From Siphonodentalium dalli (Eukaryota; Mollusca; Scaphopoda; Gadilida; Siphonodentaliidae): a stretch of DNA of 64,000 bases. The stretch spans positions 198,758,935-198,822,934 of the forward strand of contig CP136061.1 of assembly GCA_032622095.1 (NCBI GenBank), given 5' to 3'. The translations under genes were made by a program, and so were the position numbers. Numbering within the stretch: position 1 is the stretch's first letter; every line of letters begins with the position of its first letter. This document shows, piece after piece, positions 9,871 through 24,545 of the stretch. Under the pieces are notes generated by a model, which was given only the letters and a program-made list of their open reading frames with translations, was not told the origin of the DNA and did no database searches.

Positions 9871-10730
9871 CTGGTACAAAATGCTAAGTTTGAGGCCCTG
9901 TAACTCCGTTAGTTTCCAACGGATTTTAAAATTGTTTCCAGTTTTGTGAGTTGCTGCTGACATAGATTGCATAGTGTAAATTTCATCTGATTTGGAGACG
10001 GATAACACTTTGATTATTGGAAAGCATATGGGCCCAAATTCAAACTTGACGGCTAAAATCTCCGCCATTTTCCAACGGATTTACGATCTGTTTTCAGCTT
10101 CGAGATCGGCTGATGTTGCAGATGTTATATTCCAAGTTTCATCTGATTCGGAGAAGAATAAAAAATTGGTACCACGGACCACCCCTCCCCAGACCCACAA
10201 TAATGAGCCGACACTGTCAAAAATTGGCCCAACGCGTGCCCTCTTCAGTCCGCACACATTTGCATTTCAGATGACATCGTATGTTCGATATCTTCGGAGG
10301 AGATGTGGTCACAAGCACATGGGCCCAAAATTGCAAAGTTTGACGGCCTGCAATTATTTCAGTTTTCGATGGATTTTCGAAATTCTTTCAGTTTCTAGAT
10401 CGGCTGATGTTGCAGATGATATATTTCAAGTTTCATCTGATTCCGAGAAGAATTAAAAATTGGTACCACGGACCACCCCTCCCCAGACCCACACTAATGA
10501 AGCGAAACTGGCAAAATTTGGCCCACCGCGTGCCCCCTTCCGTCCGCACACGTTGGCGTGTCAGATGTCATCCTATGTTCGATATCTTCGGAGGAGATGT
10601 GTACACAAGCACATGGGCCCAAATTGCAAACTTTGAGGGCCCGTAACTCTTGCATTTCTTCTCGGATTTCAAAAATCCTTTCCGGTATGGGTTTGTTTTC
10701 GTTCGGGAAATACATAAACTTAAATAGATG
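9871..10730 (+). repeat. Internal ~0.29-kb subrepeats of the Array A unit (shown for first unit)
   Basis: GGGCCCAAA-TT-CAAA-TTTGA recurs at 10030, 10321 and 10615 (spacings 291 and 294), each preceded in the later copies by GGAGGAGATGTG-CACAAGCACAT and followed by a CGGATTT/TGGATTT segment, then by TCGGCTGATGTTGCAGAT and TTCATCTGATTC-GAGAAGAAT. A more diverged copy begins about 9871 (GCTAAGTTTGAGGCCC), and the tail to about 10800 resembles a further weak copy. The 1,725-bp unit is thus a higher-order unit grown from a shorter repeat. The 291-bp period is a multiple of three, which explains why one open frame spans two copies and repeats its own peptide. Confidence 0.8.
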
Positions 10731-13700
10731 AATGTCAATCAAAATTTTATTTTGCGAAAATGTTGGCCCCCCACCCCAGTGTCAAAATATATGTCCGACC
10801 CTGTCAAATTTTCCTTCTCTGACTAAACTGACAACTGTCAACACGACTATGAAAACCACATGCAGTTATCTGGAATGATACAAGAGGACAACAGAGTACA
10901 ATCAAATAGAGGTTTGCCAACTATGGGCGGTAACTCCTCAGGGAAAGCGCGGACACAAGTTTTGATGCCCGTGGGCAGTAGGGCATATCGAGGTGTGCAT
11001 ACGGTCCAATTTTCGATGCTCTGCTCCTTATAATTTCCGAGATAATAAAATCACATATTTTTATATAAAGGGAGATAACTCCGTGGGATAAACGCGGACA
11101 ATATTCGTTATGAGCCAAAGGCATAAAACTCATTTACCCCAATATACTTACCAATCTTGAGTTTTCTAATCCTAATACTTTCAGATATTAGGGAGTTGAA
11201 AAATAGTATAGTATAATAATAATGAAAAATAATCGAAAAAGGGCCATAACTCTGTCAAAAGATATTGGACCAACATCCGGATACCATTATTTCTAGTAGA
11301 CCTTAGATGCCTATATTCGCTAGAGATTTCGCGGTCCTCCTCCCATTAGTGTCTGAGTATTTCCAATTAAACAGAAAACGGCCGCAGTAGAAAAACAATA
11401 TACTTCCTTGGTTACACCATGGAAGTATAATAATAGGGAACAATCATGAGTGGAAAGAATCGCAGTTTATGGACGGAAAATATGAAGTATGGTGATTATA
11501 TGTTGTCCTAACATGTGTAGGTTGATCTCAAGTGTTTGGACGTGACCCCACCCCTGTCTCGAAATTGGGTGACGGGATTGGGAAAACATCAACCCCTGGT
11601 ACAAAATGCTAAGTTTGAGGCCCTGTAACTCCGTTAGTTTCCAACGGATTTTAAAATTGTTTCCAGTTTTGTGAGTTGCTGCTGACATAGATTGCATAGT
11701 GTAAATTTCATCTGATTTGGAGACGGATAACACTTTGATTATTGGAAAGCATATGGGCCCAAATTCAAACTTGACGGCTAAAATCTCCGCCATTTTCCAA
11801 CGGATTTACGATCTGTTTTCAGCTTCGAGATCGGCTGATGTTGCAGATGTTATATTCCAAGTTTCATCTGATTCGGAGAAGAATAAAAAATTGGTACCAC
11901 GGACCACCCCTCCCCAGACCCACAATAATGAGCCGACACTGTCAAAAATTGGCCCAACGCGTGCCCTCTTCAGTCCGCACACATTTGCATTTCAGATGAC
12001 ATCGTATGTTCGATATCTTCGGAGGAGATGTGGTCACAAGCACATGGGCCCAAAATTGCAAAGTTTGACGGCCTGCAATTATTTCAGTTTTCGATGGATT
12101 TTCGAAATTCTTTCAGTTTCTAGATCGGCTGATGTTGCAGATGATATATTTCAAGTTTCATCTGATTCCGAGAAGAATTAAAAATTGGTACCACGGACCA
12201 CCCCTCCCCAGACCCACACTAATGAAGCGAAACTGGCAAAATTTGGCCCACCGCGTGCCCCCTTCCGTCCGCACACGTTGGCGTGTCAGATGTCATCCTA
12301 TGTTCGATATCTTCGGAGGAGATGTGTACACAAGCACATGGGCCCAAATTGCAAACTTTGAGGGCCCGTAACTCTTGCATTTCTTCTCGGATTTCAAAAA
12401 TCCTTTCCGGTATGGGTTTGTTTTCGTTCGGGAAATACATAAACTTAAATAGATGAATGTCAATCAAAATTTTATTTTGCGAAAATGTTGGCCCCCCACC
12501 CCAGTGTCAAAATATATGTCCGACCCTGTCAAATTTTCCTTCTCTGACTAAACTGACAACTGTCAACACGACTATGAAAACCACATGCAGTTATCTGGAA
12601 TGATACAAGAGGACAACAGAGTACAATCAAATAGAGGTTTGCCAACTATGGGCGGTAACTCCTCAGGGAAAGCGCGGACACAAGTTTTGATGCCCGTGGG
12701 CAGTAGGGCATATCGAGGTGTGCATACGGTCCAATTTTCGATGCTCTGCTCCTTATAATTTCCGAGATAATAAAATCACATATTTTTATATAAAGGGAGA
12801 TAACTCCGTGGGATAAACGCGGACAATATTCGTTATGAGCCAAAGGCATAAAACTCATTTACCCCAATATACTTACCAATCTTGAGTTTTCTAATCCTAA
12901 TACTTTCAGATATTAGGGAGTTGAAAAATAGTATAGTATAATAATAATGAAAAATAATCGAAAAAGGGCCATAACTCTGTCAAAAGATATTGGACCAACA
13001 TCCGGATACCATTATTTCTAGTAGACCTTAGATGCCTATATTCGCTAGAGATTTCGCGGTCCTCCTCCCATTAGTGTCTGAGTATTTCCAATTAAACAGA
13101 AAACGGCCGCAGTAGAAAAACAATATACTTCCTTGGTTACACCATGGAAGTATAATAATAGGGAACAATCATGAGTGGAAAGAATCGCAGTTTATGGACG
13201 GAAAATATGAAGTATGGTGATTATATGTTGTCCTAACATGTGTAGGTTGATCTCAAGTGTTTGGACGTGACCCCACCCCTGTCTCGAAATTGGGTGACGG
13301 GATTGGGAAAACATCAACCCCTGGTACAAAATGCTAAGTTTGAGGCCCTGTAACTCCGTTAGTTTCCAACGGATTTTAAAATTGTTTCCAGTTTTGTGAG
13401 TTGCTGCTGACATAGATTGCATAGTGTAAATTTCATCTGATTTGGAGACGGATAACACTTTGATTATTGGAAAGCATATGGGCCCAAATTCAAACTTGAC
13501 GGCTAAAATCTCCGCCATTTTCCAACGGATTTACGATCTGTTTTCAGCTTCGAGATCGGCTGATGTTGCAGATGTTATATTCCAAGTTTCATCTGATTCG
13601 GAGAAGAATAAAAAATTGGTACCACGGACCACCCCTCCCCAGACCCACAATAATGAGCCGACACTGTCAAAAATTGGCCCAACGCGTGCCCTCTTCAGTC

Positions 13701-16700
13701 CGCACACATTTGCATTTCAGATGACATCGTATGTTCGATATCTTCGGAGGAGATGTGGTCACAAGCACATGGGCCCAAAATTGCAAAGTTTGACGGCCTG
13801 CAATTATTTCAGTTTTCGATGGATTTTCGAAATTCTTTCAGTTTCTAGATCGGCTGATGTTGCAGATGATATATTTCAAGTTTCATCTGATTCCGAGAAG
13901 AATTAAAAATTGGTACCACGGACCACCCCTCCCCAGACCCACACTAATGAAGCGAAACTGGCAAAATTTGGCCCACCGCGTGCCCCCTTCCGTCCGCACA
14001 CGTTGGCGTGTCAGATGTCATCCTATGTTCGATATCTTCGGAGGAGATGTGTACACAAGCACATGGGCCCAAATTGCAAACTTTGAGGGCCCGTAACTCT
14101 TGCATTTCTTCTCGGATTTCAAAAATCCTTTCCGGTATGGGTTTGTTTTCGTTCGGGAAATACATAAACTTAAATAGATGAATGTCAATCAAAATTTTAT
14201 TTTGCGAAAATGTTGGCCCCCCACCCCAGTGTCAAAATATATGTCCGACCCTGTCAAATTTTCCTTCTCTGACTAAACTGACAACTGTCAACACGACTAT
14301 GAAAACCACATGCAGTTATCTGGAATGATACAAGAGGACAACAGAGTACAATCAAATAGAGGTTTGCCAACTATGGGCGGTAACTCCTCAGGGAAAGCGC
14401 GGACACAAGTTTTGATGCCCGTGGGCAGTAGGGCATATCGAGGTGTGCATACGGTCCAATTTTCGATGCTCTGCTCCTTATAATTTCCGAGATAATAAAA
14501 TCACATATTTTTATATAAAGGGAGATAACTCCGTGGGATAAACGCGGACAATATTCGTTATGAGCCAAAGGCATAAAACTCATTTACCCCAATATACTTA
14601 CCAATCTTGAGTTTTCTAATCCTAATACTTTCAGATATTAGGGAGTTGAAAAATAGTATAGTATAATAATAATGAAAAATAATCGAAAAAGGGCCATAAC
14701 TCTGTCAAAAGATATTGGACCAACATCCGGATACCATTATTTCTAGTAGACCTTAGATGCCTATATTCGCTAGAGATTTCGCGGTCCTCCTCCCATTAGT
14801 GTCTGAGTATTTCCAATTAAACAGAAAACGGCCGCAGTAGAAAAACAATATACTTCCTTGGTTACACCATGGAAGTATAATAATAGGGAACAATCATGAG
14901 TGGAAAGAATCGCAGTTTATGGACGGAAAATATGAAGTATGGTGATTATATGTTGTCCTAACATGTGTAGGTTGATCTCAAGTGTTTGGACGTGACCCCA
15001 CCCCTGTCTCGAAATTGGGTGACGGGATTGGGAAAACATCAACCCCTGGTACAAAATGCTAAGTTTGAGGCCCTGTAACTCCGTTAGTTTCCAACGGATT
15101 TTAAAATTGTTTCCAGTTTTGTGAGTTGCTGCTGACATAGATTGCATAGTGTAAATTTCATCTGATTTGGAGACGGATAACACTTTGATTATTGGAAAGC
15201 ATATGGGCCCAAATTCAAACTTGACGGCTAAAATCTCCGCCATTTTCCAACGGATTTACGATCTGTTTTCAGCTTCGAGATCGGCTGATGTTGCAGATGT
15301 TATATTCCAAGTTTCATCTGATTCGGAGAAGAATAAAAAATTGGTACCACGGACCACCCCTCCCCAGACCCACAATAATGAGCCGACACTGTCAAAAATT
15401 GGCCCAACGCGTGCCCTCTTCAGTCCGCACACATTTGCATTTCAGATGACATCGTATGTTCGATATCTTCGGAGGAGATGTGGTCACAAGCACATGGGCC
15501 CAAAATTGCAAAGTTTGACGGCCTGCAATTATTTCAGTTTTCGATGGATTTTCGAAATTCTTTCAGTTTCTAGATCGGCTGATGTTGCAGATGATATATT
15601 TCAAGTTTCATCTGATTCCGAGAAGAATTAAAAATTGGTACCACGGACCACCCCTCCCCAGACCCACACTAATGAAGCGAAACTGGCAAAATTTGGCCCA
15701 CCGCGTGCCCCCTTCCGTCCGCACACGTTGGCGTGTCAGATGTCATCCTATGTTCGATATCTTCGGAGGAGATGTGTACACAAGCACATGGGCCCAAATT
15801 GCAAACTTTGAGGGCCCGTAACTCTTGCATTTCTTCTCGGATTTCAAAAATCCTTTCCGGTATGGGTTTGTTTTCGTTCGGGAAATACATAAACTTAAAT
15901 AGATGAATGTCAATCAAAATTTTATTTTGCGAAAATGTTGGCCCCCCACCCCAGTGTCAAAATATATGTCCGACCCTGTCAAATTTTCCTTCTCTGACTA
16001 AACTGACAACTGTCAACACGACTATGAAAACCACATGCAGTTATCTGGAATGATACAAGAGGACAACAGAGTACAATCAAATAGAGGTTTGCCAACTATG
16101 GGCGGTAACTCCTCAGGGAAAGCGCGGACACAAGTTTTGATGCCCGTGGGCAGTAGGGCATATCGAGGTGTGCATACGGTCCAATTTTCGATGCTCTGCT
16201 CCTTATAATTTCCGAGATAATAAAATCACATATTTTTATATAAAGGGAGATAACTCCGTGGGATAAACGCGGACAATATTCGTTATGAGCCAAAGGCATA
16301 AAACTCATTTACCCCAATATACTTACCAATCTTGAGTTTTCTAATCCTAATACTTTCAGATATTAGGGAGTTGAAAAATAGTATAGTATAATAATAATGA
16401 AAAATAATCGAAAAAGGGCCATAACTCTGTCAAAAGATATTGGACCAACATCCGGATACCATTATTTCTAGTAGACCTTAGATGCCTATATTCGCTAGAG
16501 ATTTCGCGGTCCTCCTCCCATTAGTGTCTGAGTATTTCCAATTAAACAGAAAACGGCCGCAGTAGAAAAACAATATACTTCCTTGGTTACACCATGGAAG
16601 TATAATAATAGGGAACAATCATGAGTGGAAAGAATCGCAGTTTATGGACGGAAAATATGAAGTATGGTGATTATATGTTGTCCTAACATGTGTAGGTTGA

Positions 16701-19700
16701 TCTCAAGTGTTTGGACGTGACCCCACCCCTGTCTCGAAATTGGGTGACGGGATTGGGAAAACATCAACCCCTGGTACAAAATGCTAAGTTTGAGGCCCTG
16801 TAACTCCGTTAGTTTCCAACGGATTTTAAAATTGTTTCCAGTTTTGTGAGTTGCTGCTGACATAGATTGCATAGTGTAAATTTCATCTGATTTGGAGACG
16901 GATAACACTTTGATTATTGGAAAGCATATGGGCCCAAATTCAAACTTGACGGCTAAAATCTCCGCCATTTTCCAACGGATTTACGATCTGTTTTCAGCTT
17001 CGAGATCGGCTGATGTTGCAGATGTTATATTCCAAGTTTCATCTGATTCGGAGAAGAATAAAAAATTGGTACCACGGACCACCCCTCCCCAGACCCACAA
17101 TAATGAGCCGACACTGTCAAAAATTGGCCCAACGCGTGCCCTCTTCAGTCCGCACACATTTGCATTTCAGATGACATCGTATGTTCGATATCTTCGGAGG
17201 AGATGTGGTCACAAGCACATGGGCCCAAAATTGCAAAGTTTGACGGCCTGCAATTATTTCAGTTTTCGATGGATTTTCGAAATTCTTTCAGTTTCTAGAT
17301 CGGCTGATGTTGCAGATGATATATTTCAAGTTTCATCTGATTCCGAGAAGAATTAAAAATTGGTACCACGGACCACCCCTCCCCAGACCCACACTAATGA
17401 AGCGAAACTGGCAAAATTTGGCCCACCGCGTGCCCCCTTCCGTCCGCACACGTTGGCGTGTCAGATGTCATCCTATGTTCGATATCTTCGGAGGAGATGT
17501 GTACACAAGCACATGGGCCCAAATTGCAAACTTTGAGGGCCCGTAACTCTTGCATTTCTTCTCGGATTTCAAAAATCCTTTCCGGTATGGGTTTGTTTTC
17601 GTTCGGGAAATACATAAACTTAAATAGATGAATGTCAATCAAAATTTTATTTTGCGAAAATGTTGGCCCCCCACCCCAGTGTCAAAATATATGTCCGACC
17701 CTGTCAAATTTTCCTTCTCTGACTAAACTGACAACTGTCAACACGACTATGAAAACCACATGCAGTTATCTGGAATGATACAAGAGGACAACAGAGTACA
17801 ATCAAATAGAGGTTTGCCAACTATGGGCGGTAACTCCTCAGGGAAAGCGCGGACACAAGTTTTGATGCCCGTGGGCAGTAGGGCATATCGAGGTGTGCAT
17901 ACGGTCCAATTTTCGATGCTCTGCTCCTTATAATTTCCGAGATAATAAAATCACATATTTTTATATAAAGGGAGATAACTCCGTGGGATAAACGCGGACA
18001 ATATTCGTTATGAGCCAAAGGCATAAAACTCATTTACCCCAATATACTTACCAATCTTGAGTTTTCTAATCCTAATACTTTCAGATATTAGGGAGTTGAA
18101 AAATAGTATAGTATAATAATAATGAAAAATAATCGAAAAAGGGCCATAACTCTGTCAAAAGATATTGGACCAACATCCGGATACCATTATTTCTAGTAGA
18201 CCTTAGATGCCTATATTCGCTAGAGATTTCGCGGTCCTCCTCCCATTAGTGTCTGAGTATTTCCAATTAAACAGAAAACGGCCGCAGTAGAAAAACAATA
18301 TACTTCCTTGGTTACACCATGGAAGTATAATAATAGGGAACAATCATGAGTGGAAAGAATCGCAGTTTATGGACGGAAAATATGAAGTATGGTGATTATA
18401 TGTTGTCCTAACATGTGTAGGTTGATCTCAAGTGTTTGGACGTGACCCCACCCCTGTCTCGAAATTGGGTGACGGGATTGGGAAAACATCAACCCCTGGT
18501 ACAAAATGCTAAGTTTGAGGCCCTGTAACTCCGTTAATTTCCAACGGATTTTAAAATTGTTTCCAGTTTTGTGAGTTGCTGCTGACATAGATTGCATAGT
18601 GTAAATTTCATCTGATTTGGAGACGGATAACACTTTGATTATTGGAAAGCATATGGGCCCAAATTCAAACTTGACGGCTAAAATCTCCGCCATTTTCCAA
18701 CGGATTTACGATCTGTTTTCAGCTTCGAGATCGGCTGATGTTGCAGATGTTATATTCCAAGTTTCATCTGATTCGGAGAAGAATAAAAAATTGGTACCAC
18801 GGACCACCCCTCCCCAGACCCACAATAATGAGCCGACACTGTCAAAAATTGGCCCAACGCGTGCCCTCTTCAGTCCGCACACATTTGCATTTCAGATGAC
18901 ATCGTATGTTCGATATCTTCGGAGGAGATGTGGTCACAAGCACATGGGCCCAAAATTGCAAAGTTTGACGGCCTGCAATTATTTCAGTTTTCGATGGATT
19001 TTCGAAATTCTTTCAGTTTCTAGATCGGCTGATGTTGCAGATGATATATTTCAAGTTTCATCTGATTCCGAGAAGAATTAAAAATTGGTACCACGGACCA
19101 CCCCTCCCCAGACCCACACTAATGAAGCGAAACTGGCAAAATTTGGCCCACCGCGTGCCCCCTTCCGTCCGCACACGTTGGCGTGTCAGATGTCATCCTA
19201 TGTTCGATATCTTCGGAGGAGATGTGTACACAAGCACATGGGCCCAAATTGCAAACTTTGAGGGCCCGTAACTCTTGCATTTCTTCTCGGATTTCAAAAA
19301 TCCTTTCCGGTATGGGTTTGTTTTCGTTCGGGAAATACATAAACTTAAATAGATGAATGTCAATCAAAATTTTATTTTGCGAAAATGTTGGCCCCCCACC
19401 CCAGTGTCAAAATATATGTCCGACCCTGTCAAATTTTCCTTCTCTGACTAAACTGACAACTGTCAACACGACTATGAAAACCACATGCAGTTATCTGGAA
19501 TGATACAAGAGGACAACAGAGTACAATCAAATAGAGGTTTGCCAACTATGGGCGGTAACTCCTCAGGGAAAGCGCGGACACAAGTTTTGATGCCCGTGGG
19601 CAGTAGGGCATATCGAGGTGTGCATACGGTCCAATTTTCGATGCTCTGCTCCTTATAATTTCCGAGATAATAAAATCACATATTTTTATATAAAGGGAGA

Positions 19701-22700
19701 TAACTCCGTGGGATAAACGCGGACAATATTCGTTATGAGCCAAAGGCATAAAACTCATTTACCCCAATATACTTACCAATCTTGAGTTTTCTAATCCTAA
19801 TACTTTCAGATATTAGGGAGTTGAAAAATAGTATAGTATAATAATAATGAAAAATAATCGAAAAAGGGCCATAACTCTGTCAAAAGATATTGGACCAACA
19901 TCCGGATACCATTATTTCTAGTAGACCTTAGATGCCTATATTCGCTAGAGATTTCGCGGTCCTCCTCCCATTAGTGTCTGAGTATTTCCAATTAAACAGA
20001 AAACGGCCGCAGTAGAAAAACAATATACTTCCTTGGTTACACCATGGAAGTATAATAATAGGGAACAATCATGAGTGGAAAGAATCGCAGTTTATGGACG
20101 GAAAATATGAAGTATGGTGATTATATGTTGTCCTAACATGTGTAGGTTATCTCAAGTGTTTGGACGTGACCCCCACCCCTGTCTCGAAATTGGGTGACGG
20201 GATTGGGAAAACATCAACCCCTGGTACAAAATGCTAAGTTTGAGGCCCTGTAACTCCGTTAATTTCCAACGGATTTTAAAATTGTTTCCAGTTTTGTGAG
20301 TTGCTGCTGACATAGATTGCATAGTGTAAATTTCATCTGATTTGGAGACGGATAACACTTTGATTATTGGAAAGCATATGGGCCCAAATTCAAACTTGAC
20401 GGCTAAAATCTCCGCCATTTTCCAACGGATTTACGATCTGTTTTCAGCTTCGAGATCGGCTGATGTTGCAGATGTTATATTCCAAGTTTCATCTGATTCG
20501 GAGAAGAATAAAAAATTGGTACCACGGACCACCCCTCCCCAGACCCACAATAATGAGCCGACACTGTCAAAAATTGGCCCAACGCGTGCCCTCTTCAGTC
20601 CGCACACATTTGCATTTCAGATGACATCGTATGTTCGATATCTTCGGAGGAGATGTGGTCACAAGCACATGGGCCCAAAATTGCAAAGTTTGACGGCCTG
20701 CAATTATTTCAGTTTTCGATGGATTTTCGAAATTCTTTCAGTTTCTAGATCGGCTGATGTTGCAGATGATATATTTCAAGTTTCATCTGATTCCGAGAAG
20801 AATTAAAAATTGGTACCACGGACCACCCCTCCCCAGACCCACACTAATGAAGCGAAACTGGCAAAATTTGGCCCACCGCGTGCCCCCTTCCGTCCGCACA
20901 CGTTGGCGTGTCAGATGTCATCCTATGTTCGATATCTTCGGAGGAGATGTGTACACAAGCACATGGGCCCAAATTGCAAACTTTGAGGGCCCGTAACTCT
21001 TGCATTTCTTCTCGGATTTCAAAAATCCTTTCCGGTATGGGTTTGTTTTCGTTCGGGAAATACATAAACTTAAATAGATGAATGTCAATCAAAATTTTAT
21101 TTTGCGAAAATGTTGGCCCCCCACCCCAGTGTCAAAATATATGTCCGACCCTGTCAAATTTTCCTTCTCTGACTAAACTGACAACTGTCAACACGACTAT
21201 GAAAACCACATGCAGTTATCTGGAATGATACAAGAGGACAACAGAGTACAATCAAATAGAGGTTTGCCAACTATGGGCGGTAACTCCTCAGGGAAAGCGC
21301 GGACACAAGTTTTGATGCCCGTGGGCAGTAGGGCATATCGAGGTGTGCATACGGTCCAATTTTCGATGCTCTGCTCCTTATAATTTCCGAGATAATAAAA
21401 TCACATATTTTTATATAAAGGGAGATAACTCCGTGGGATAAACGCGGACAATATTCGTTATGAGCCAAAGGCATAAAACTCATTTACCCCAATATACTTA
21501 CCAATCTTGAGTTTTCTAATCCTAATACTTTCAGATATTAGGGAGTTGAAAAATAGTATAGTATAATAATAATGAAAAATAATCGAAAAAGGGCCATAAC
21601 TCTGTCAAAAGATATTGGACCAACATCCGGATACCATTATTTCTAGTAGACCTTAGATGCCTATATTCGCTAGAGATTTCGCGGTCCTCCTCCCATTAGT
21701 GTCTGAGTATTTCCAATTAAACAGAAAACGGCCGCAGTAGAAAAACAATATACTTCCTTGGTTACACCATGGAAGTATAATAATAGGGAACAATCATGAG
21801 TGGAAAGAATCGCAGTTTATGGACGGAAAATATGAAGTATGGTGATTATATGTTGTCCTAACATGTGTAGGTTGATCTCAAGTGTTTGGACGTGACCCCA
21901 CCCCTGTCTCGAAATTGGGTGACGGGATTGGGAAAACATCAACCCCTGGTACAAAATGCTAAGTTTGAGGCCCTGTAACTCCGTTAATTTCCAACGGATT
22001 TTAAAATTGTTTCCAGTTTTGTGAGTTGCTGCTGACATAGATTGCATAGTGTAAATTTCATCTGATTTGGAGACGGATAACACTTTGATTATTGGAAAGC
22101 ATATGGGCCCAAATTCAAACTTGACGGCTAAAATCTCCGCCATTTTCCAACGGATTTACGATCTGTTTTCAGCTTCGAGATCGGCTGATGTTGCAGATGT
22201 TATATTCCAAGTTTCATCTGATTCGGAGAAGAATAAAAAATTGGTACCACGGACCACCCCTCCCCAGACCCACAATAATGAGCCGACACTGTCAAAAATT
22301 GGCCCAACGCGTGCCCTCTTCAGTCCGCACACATTTGCATTTCAGATGACATCGTATGTTCGATATCTTCGGAGGAGATGTGGTCACAAGCACATGGGCC
22401 CAAAATTGCAAAGTTTGACGGCCTGCAATTATTTCAGTTTTCGATGGATTTTCGAAATTCTTTCAGTTTCTAGATCGGCTGATGTTGCAGATGATATATT
22501 TCAAGTTTCATCTGATTCCGAGAAGAATTAAAAATTGGTACCACGGACCACCCCTCCCCAGACCCACACTAATGAAGCGAAACTGGCAAAATTTGGCCCA
22601 CCGCGTGCCCCCTTCCGTCCGCACACGTTGGCGTGTCAGATGTCATCCTATGTTCGATATCTTCGGAGGAGATGTGTACACAAGCACATGGGCCCAAATT

Positions 22701-24307
22701 GCAAACTTTGAGGGCCCGTAACTCTTGCATTTCTTCTCGGATTTCAAAAATCCTTTCCGGTATGGGTTTGTTTTCGTTCGGGAAATACATAAACTTAAAT
22801 AGATGAATGTCAATCAAAATTTTATTTTGCGAAAATGTTGGCCCCCCACCCCAGTGTCAAAATATATGTCCGACCCTGTCAAATTTTCCTTCTCTGACTA
22901 AACTGACAACTGTCAACACGACTATGAAAACCACATGCAGTTATCTGGAATGATACAAGAGGACAACAGAGTACAATCAAATAGAGGTTTGCCAACTATG
23001 GGCGGTAACTCCTCAGGGAAAGCGCGGACACAAGTTTTGATGCCCGTGGGCAGTAGGGCATATCGAGGTGTGCATACGGTCCAATTTTCGATGCTCTGCT
23101 CCTTATAATTTCCGAGATAATAAAATCACATATTTTTATATAAAGGGAGATAACTCCGTGGGATAAACGCGGACAATATTCGTTATGAGCCAAAGGCATA
23201 AAACTCATTTACCCCAATATACTTACCAATCTTGAGTTTTCTAATCCTAATACTTTCAGATATTAGGGAGTTGAAAAATAGTATAGTATAATAATAATGA
23301 AAAATAATCGAAAAAGGGCCATAACTCTGTCAAAAGATATTGGACCAACATCCGGATACCATTATTTCTAGTAGACCTTAGATGCCTATATTCGCTAGAG
23401 ATTTCGCGGTCCTCCTCCCATTAGTGTCTGAGTATTTCCAATTAAACAGAAAACGGCCGCAGTAGAAAAACAATATACTTCCTTGGTTACACCATGGAAG
23501 TATAATAATAGGGAACAATCATGAGTGGAAAGAATCGCAGTTTATGGACGGAAAATATGAAGTATGGTGATTATATGTTGTCCTAACATGTGTAGGTTGA
23601 TCTCAAGTGTTTGGACGTGACCCCACCCCTGTCTCGAAATTGGGTGACGGGATTGGGAAAACATCAACCCCTGGTACAAAATGCTAAGTTTGAGGCCCTG
23701 TAACTCCGTTAATTTCCAACGGATTTTAAAATTGTTTCCAGTTTTGTGAGTTGCTGCTGACATAGATTGCATAGTGTAAATTTCATCTGATTTGGAGACG
23801 GATAACACTTTGATTATTGGAAAGCATATGGGCCCAAATTCAAACTTGACGGCTAAAATCTCCGCCATTTTCCAACGGATTTACGATCTGTTTTCAGCTT
23901 CGAGATCGGCTGATGTTGCAGATGTTATATTCCAAGTTTCATCTGATTCGGAGAAGAATAAAAAATTGGTACCACGGACCACCCCTCCCCAGACCCACAA
24001 TAATGAGCCGACACTGTCAAAAATTGGCCCAACGCGTGCCCTCTTCAGTCCGCACACATTTGCATTTCAGATGACATCGTATGTTCGATATCTTCGGAGG
24101 AGATGTGGTCTAGTTTGTATATAAAATGGTGTATGTATATCCAACCGAAAGCCAATGACTGGCGGTAGCGCATGTTCCAAGGTGCCCGACACTATGTATG
24201 CTATGAATTTGGAAAGTCACGTTAAGCTAGTGTTTCGTGTCAATTTTTGTTCGCCGACACTCGTCAGGGGGAGGCGATTTAATTAGATTAGTTGACATTT
24301 TATATGT

Positions 24308-24545
24308 CTGTTAACATGTATTCCATGTGTATATAGTTTTTTGCCCCGTCATGTGGGATTGTTGGATTTGCAATTTTCATGCAATCATTCTGTTAACATG
24401 TATTCCATGTGTATATAGTTTTTTCCCGTCCTGGGATTGTTGGATTTGCAATTTTCATGCAATCATTCTGTTAACATGTATTCCATGTGTATATAGTTTT
24501 TTCCCGTCATGGGATTGTTGGATTTGCAATGTTCATGCAATCATT
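24308..24545 (+). repeat. Internal 78-bp triplication of the Array B unit (shown for first unit)
   Basis: CTGTTAACATGTATTCC starts at 24308, 24390 and 24468, and the series breaks at 24546 (CTGTTGGATGG). The copies are 82, 78 and 78 bp; the first has a few extra bases (TTGCCCCGTCATGTGGG against TTCCCGTCCTGGG). Since 78 is a multiple of three, an open frame with a thrice-repeated hydrophobic peptide (CIPCVYSFFPSWDC type) appears in each unit. I read it as a by-product. One right-arm unit (near 34397) has a 4-bp GTAC insertion here that breaks that frame. Confidence 0.9.

Larger units (their letters stand above)
9198..24110 (+). repeat. Array A (left part): 1,725-bp macrosatellite, 8 full units plus a partial one
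   Basis: Units counted from ATGGGCGGTAACTCC start at 9198, 10923, 12648, 14373, 16098, 17823, 19548, 21273 and 22998; each step is exactly 1,725 bp. The last unit is cut at its base 1,113 (24110) by Array B. Units read almost letter for letter alike. I noticed one array-level variant (G in units 1-5, A in units 6-9, at 9912 and equivalents) and a compensating 1-bp deletion and insertion near 20148-20171. Recurring open frames of 154, 108, 82, 79 and 70 codons appear in every unit only because the units are copies; none resembles a known protein. Phrases such as GGGAGATAACTCC and GGGCCATAACTCTG are of a type I associate with molluscan repeats. Confidence 0.96.
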
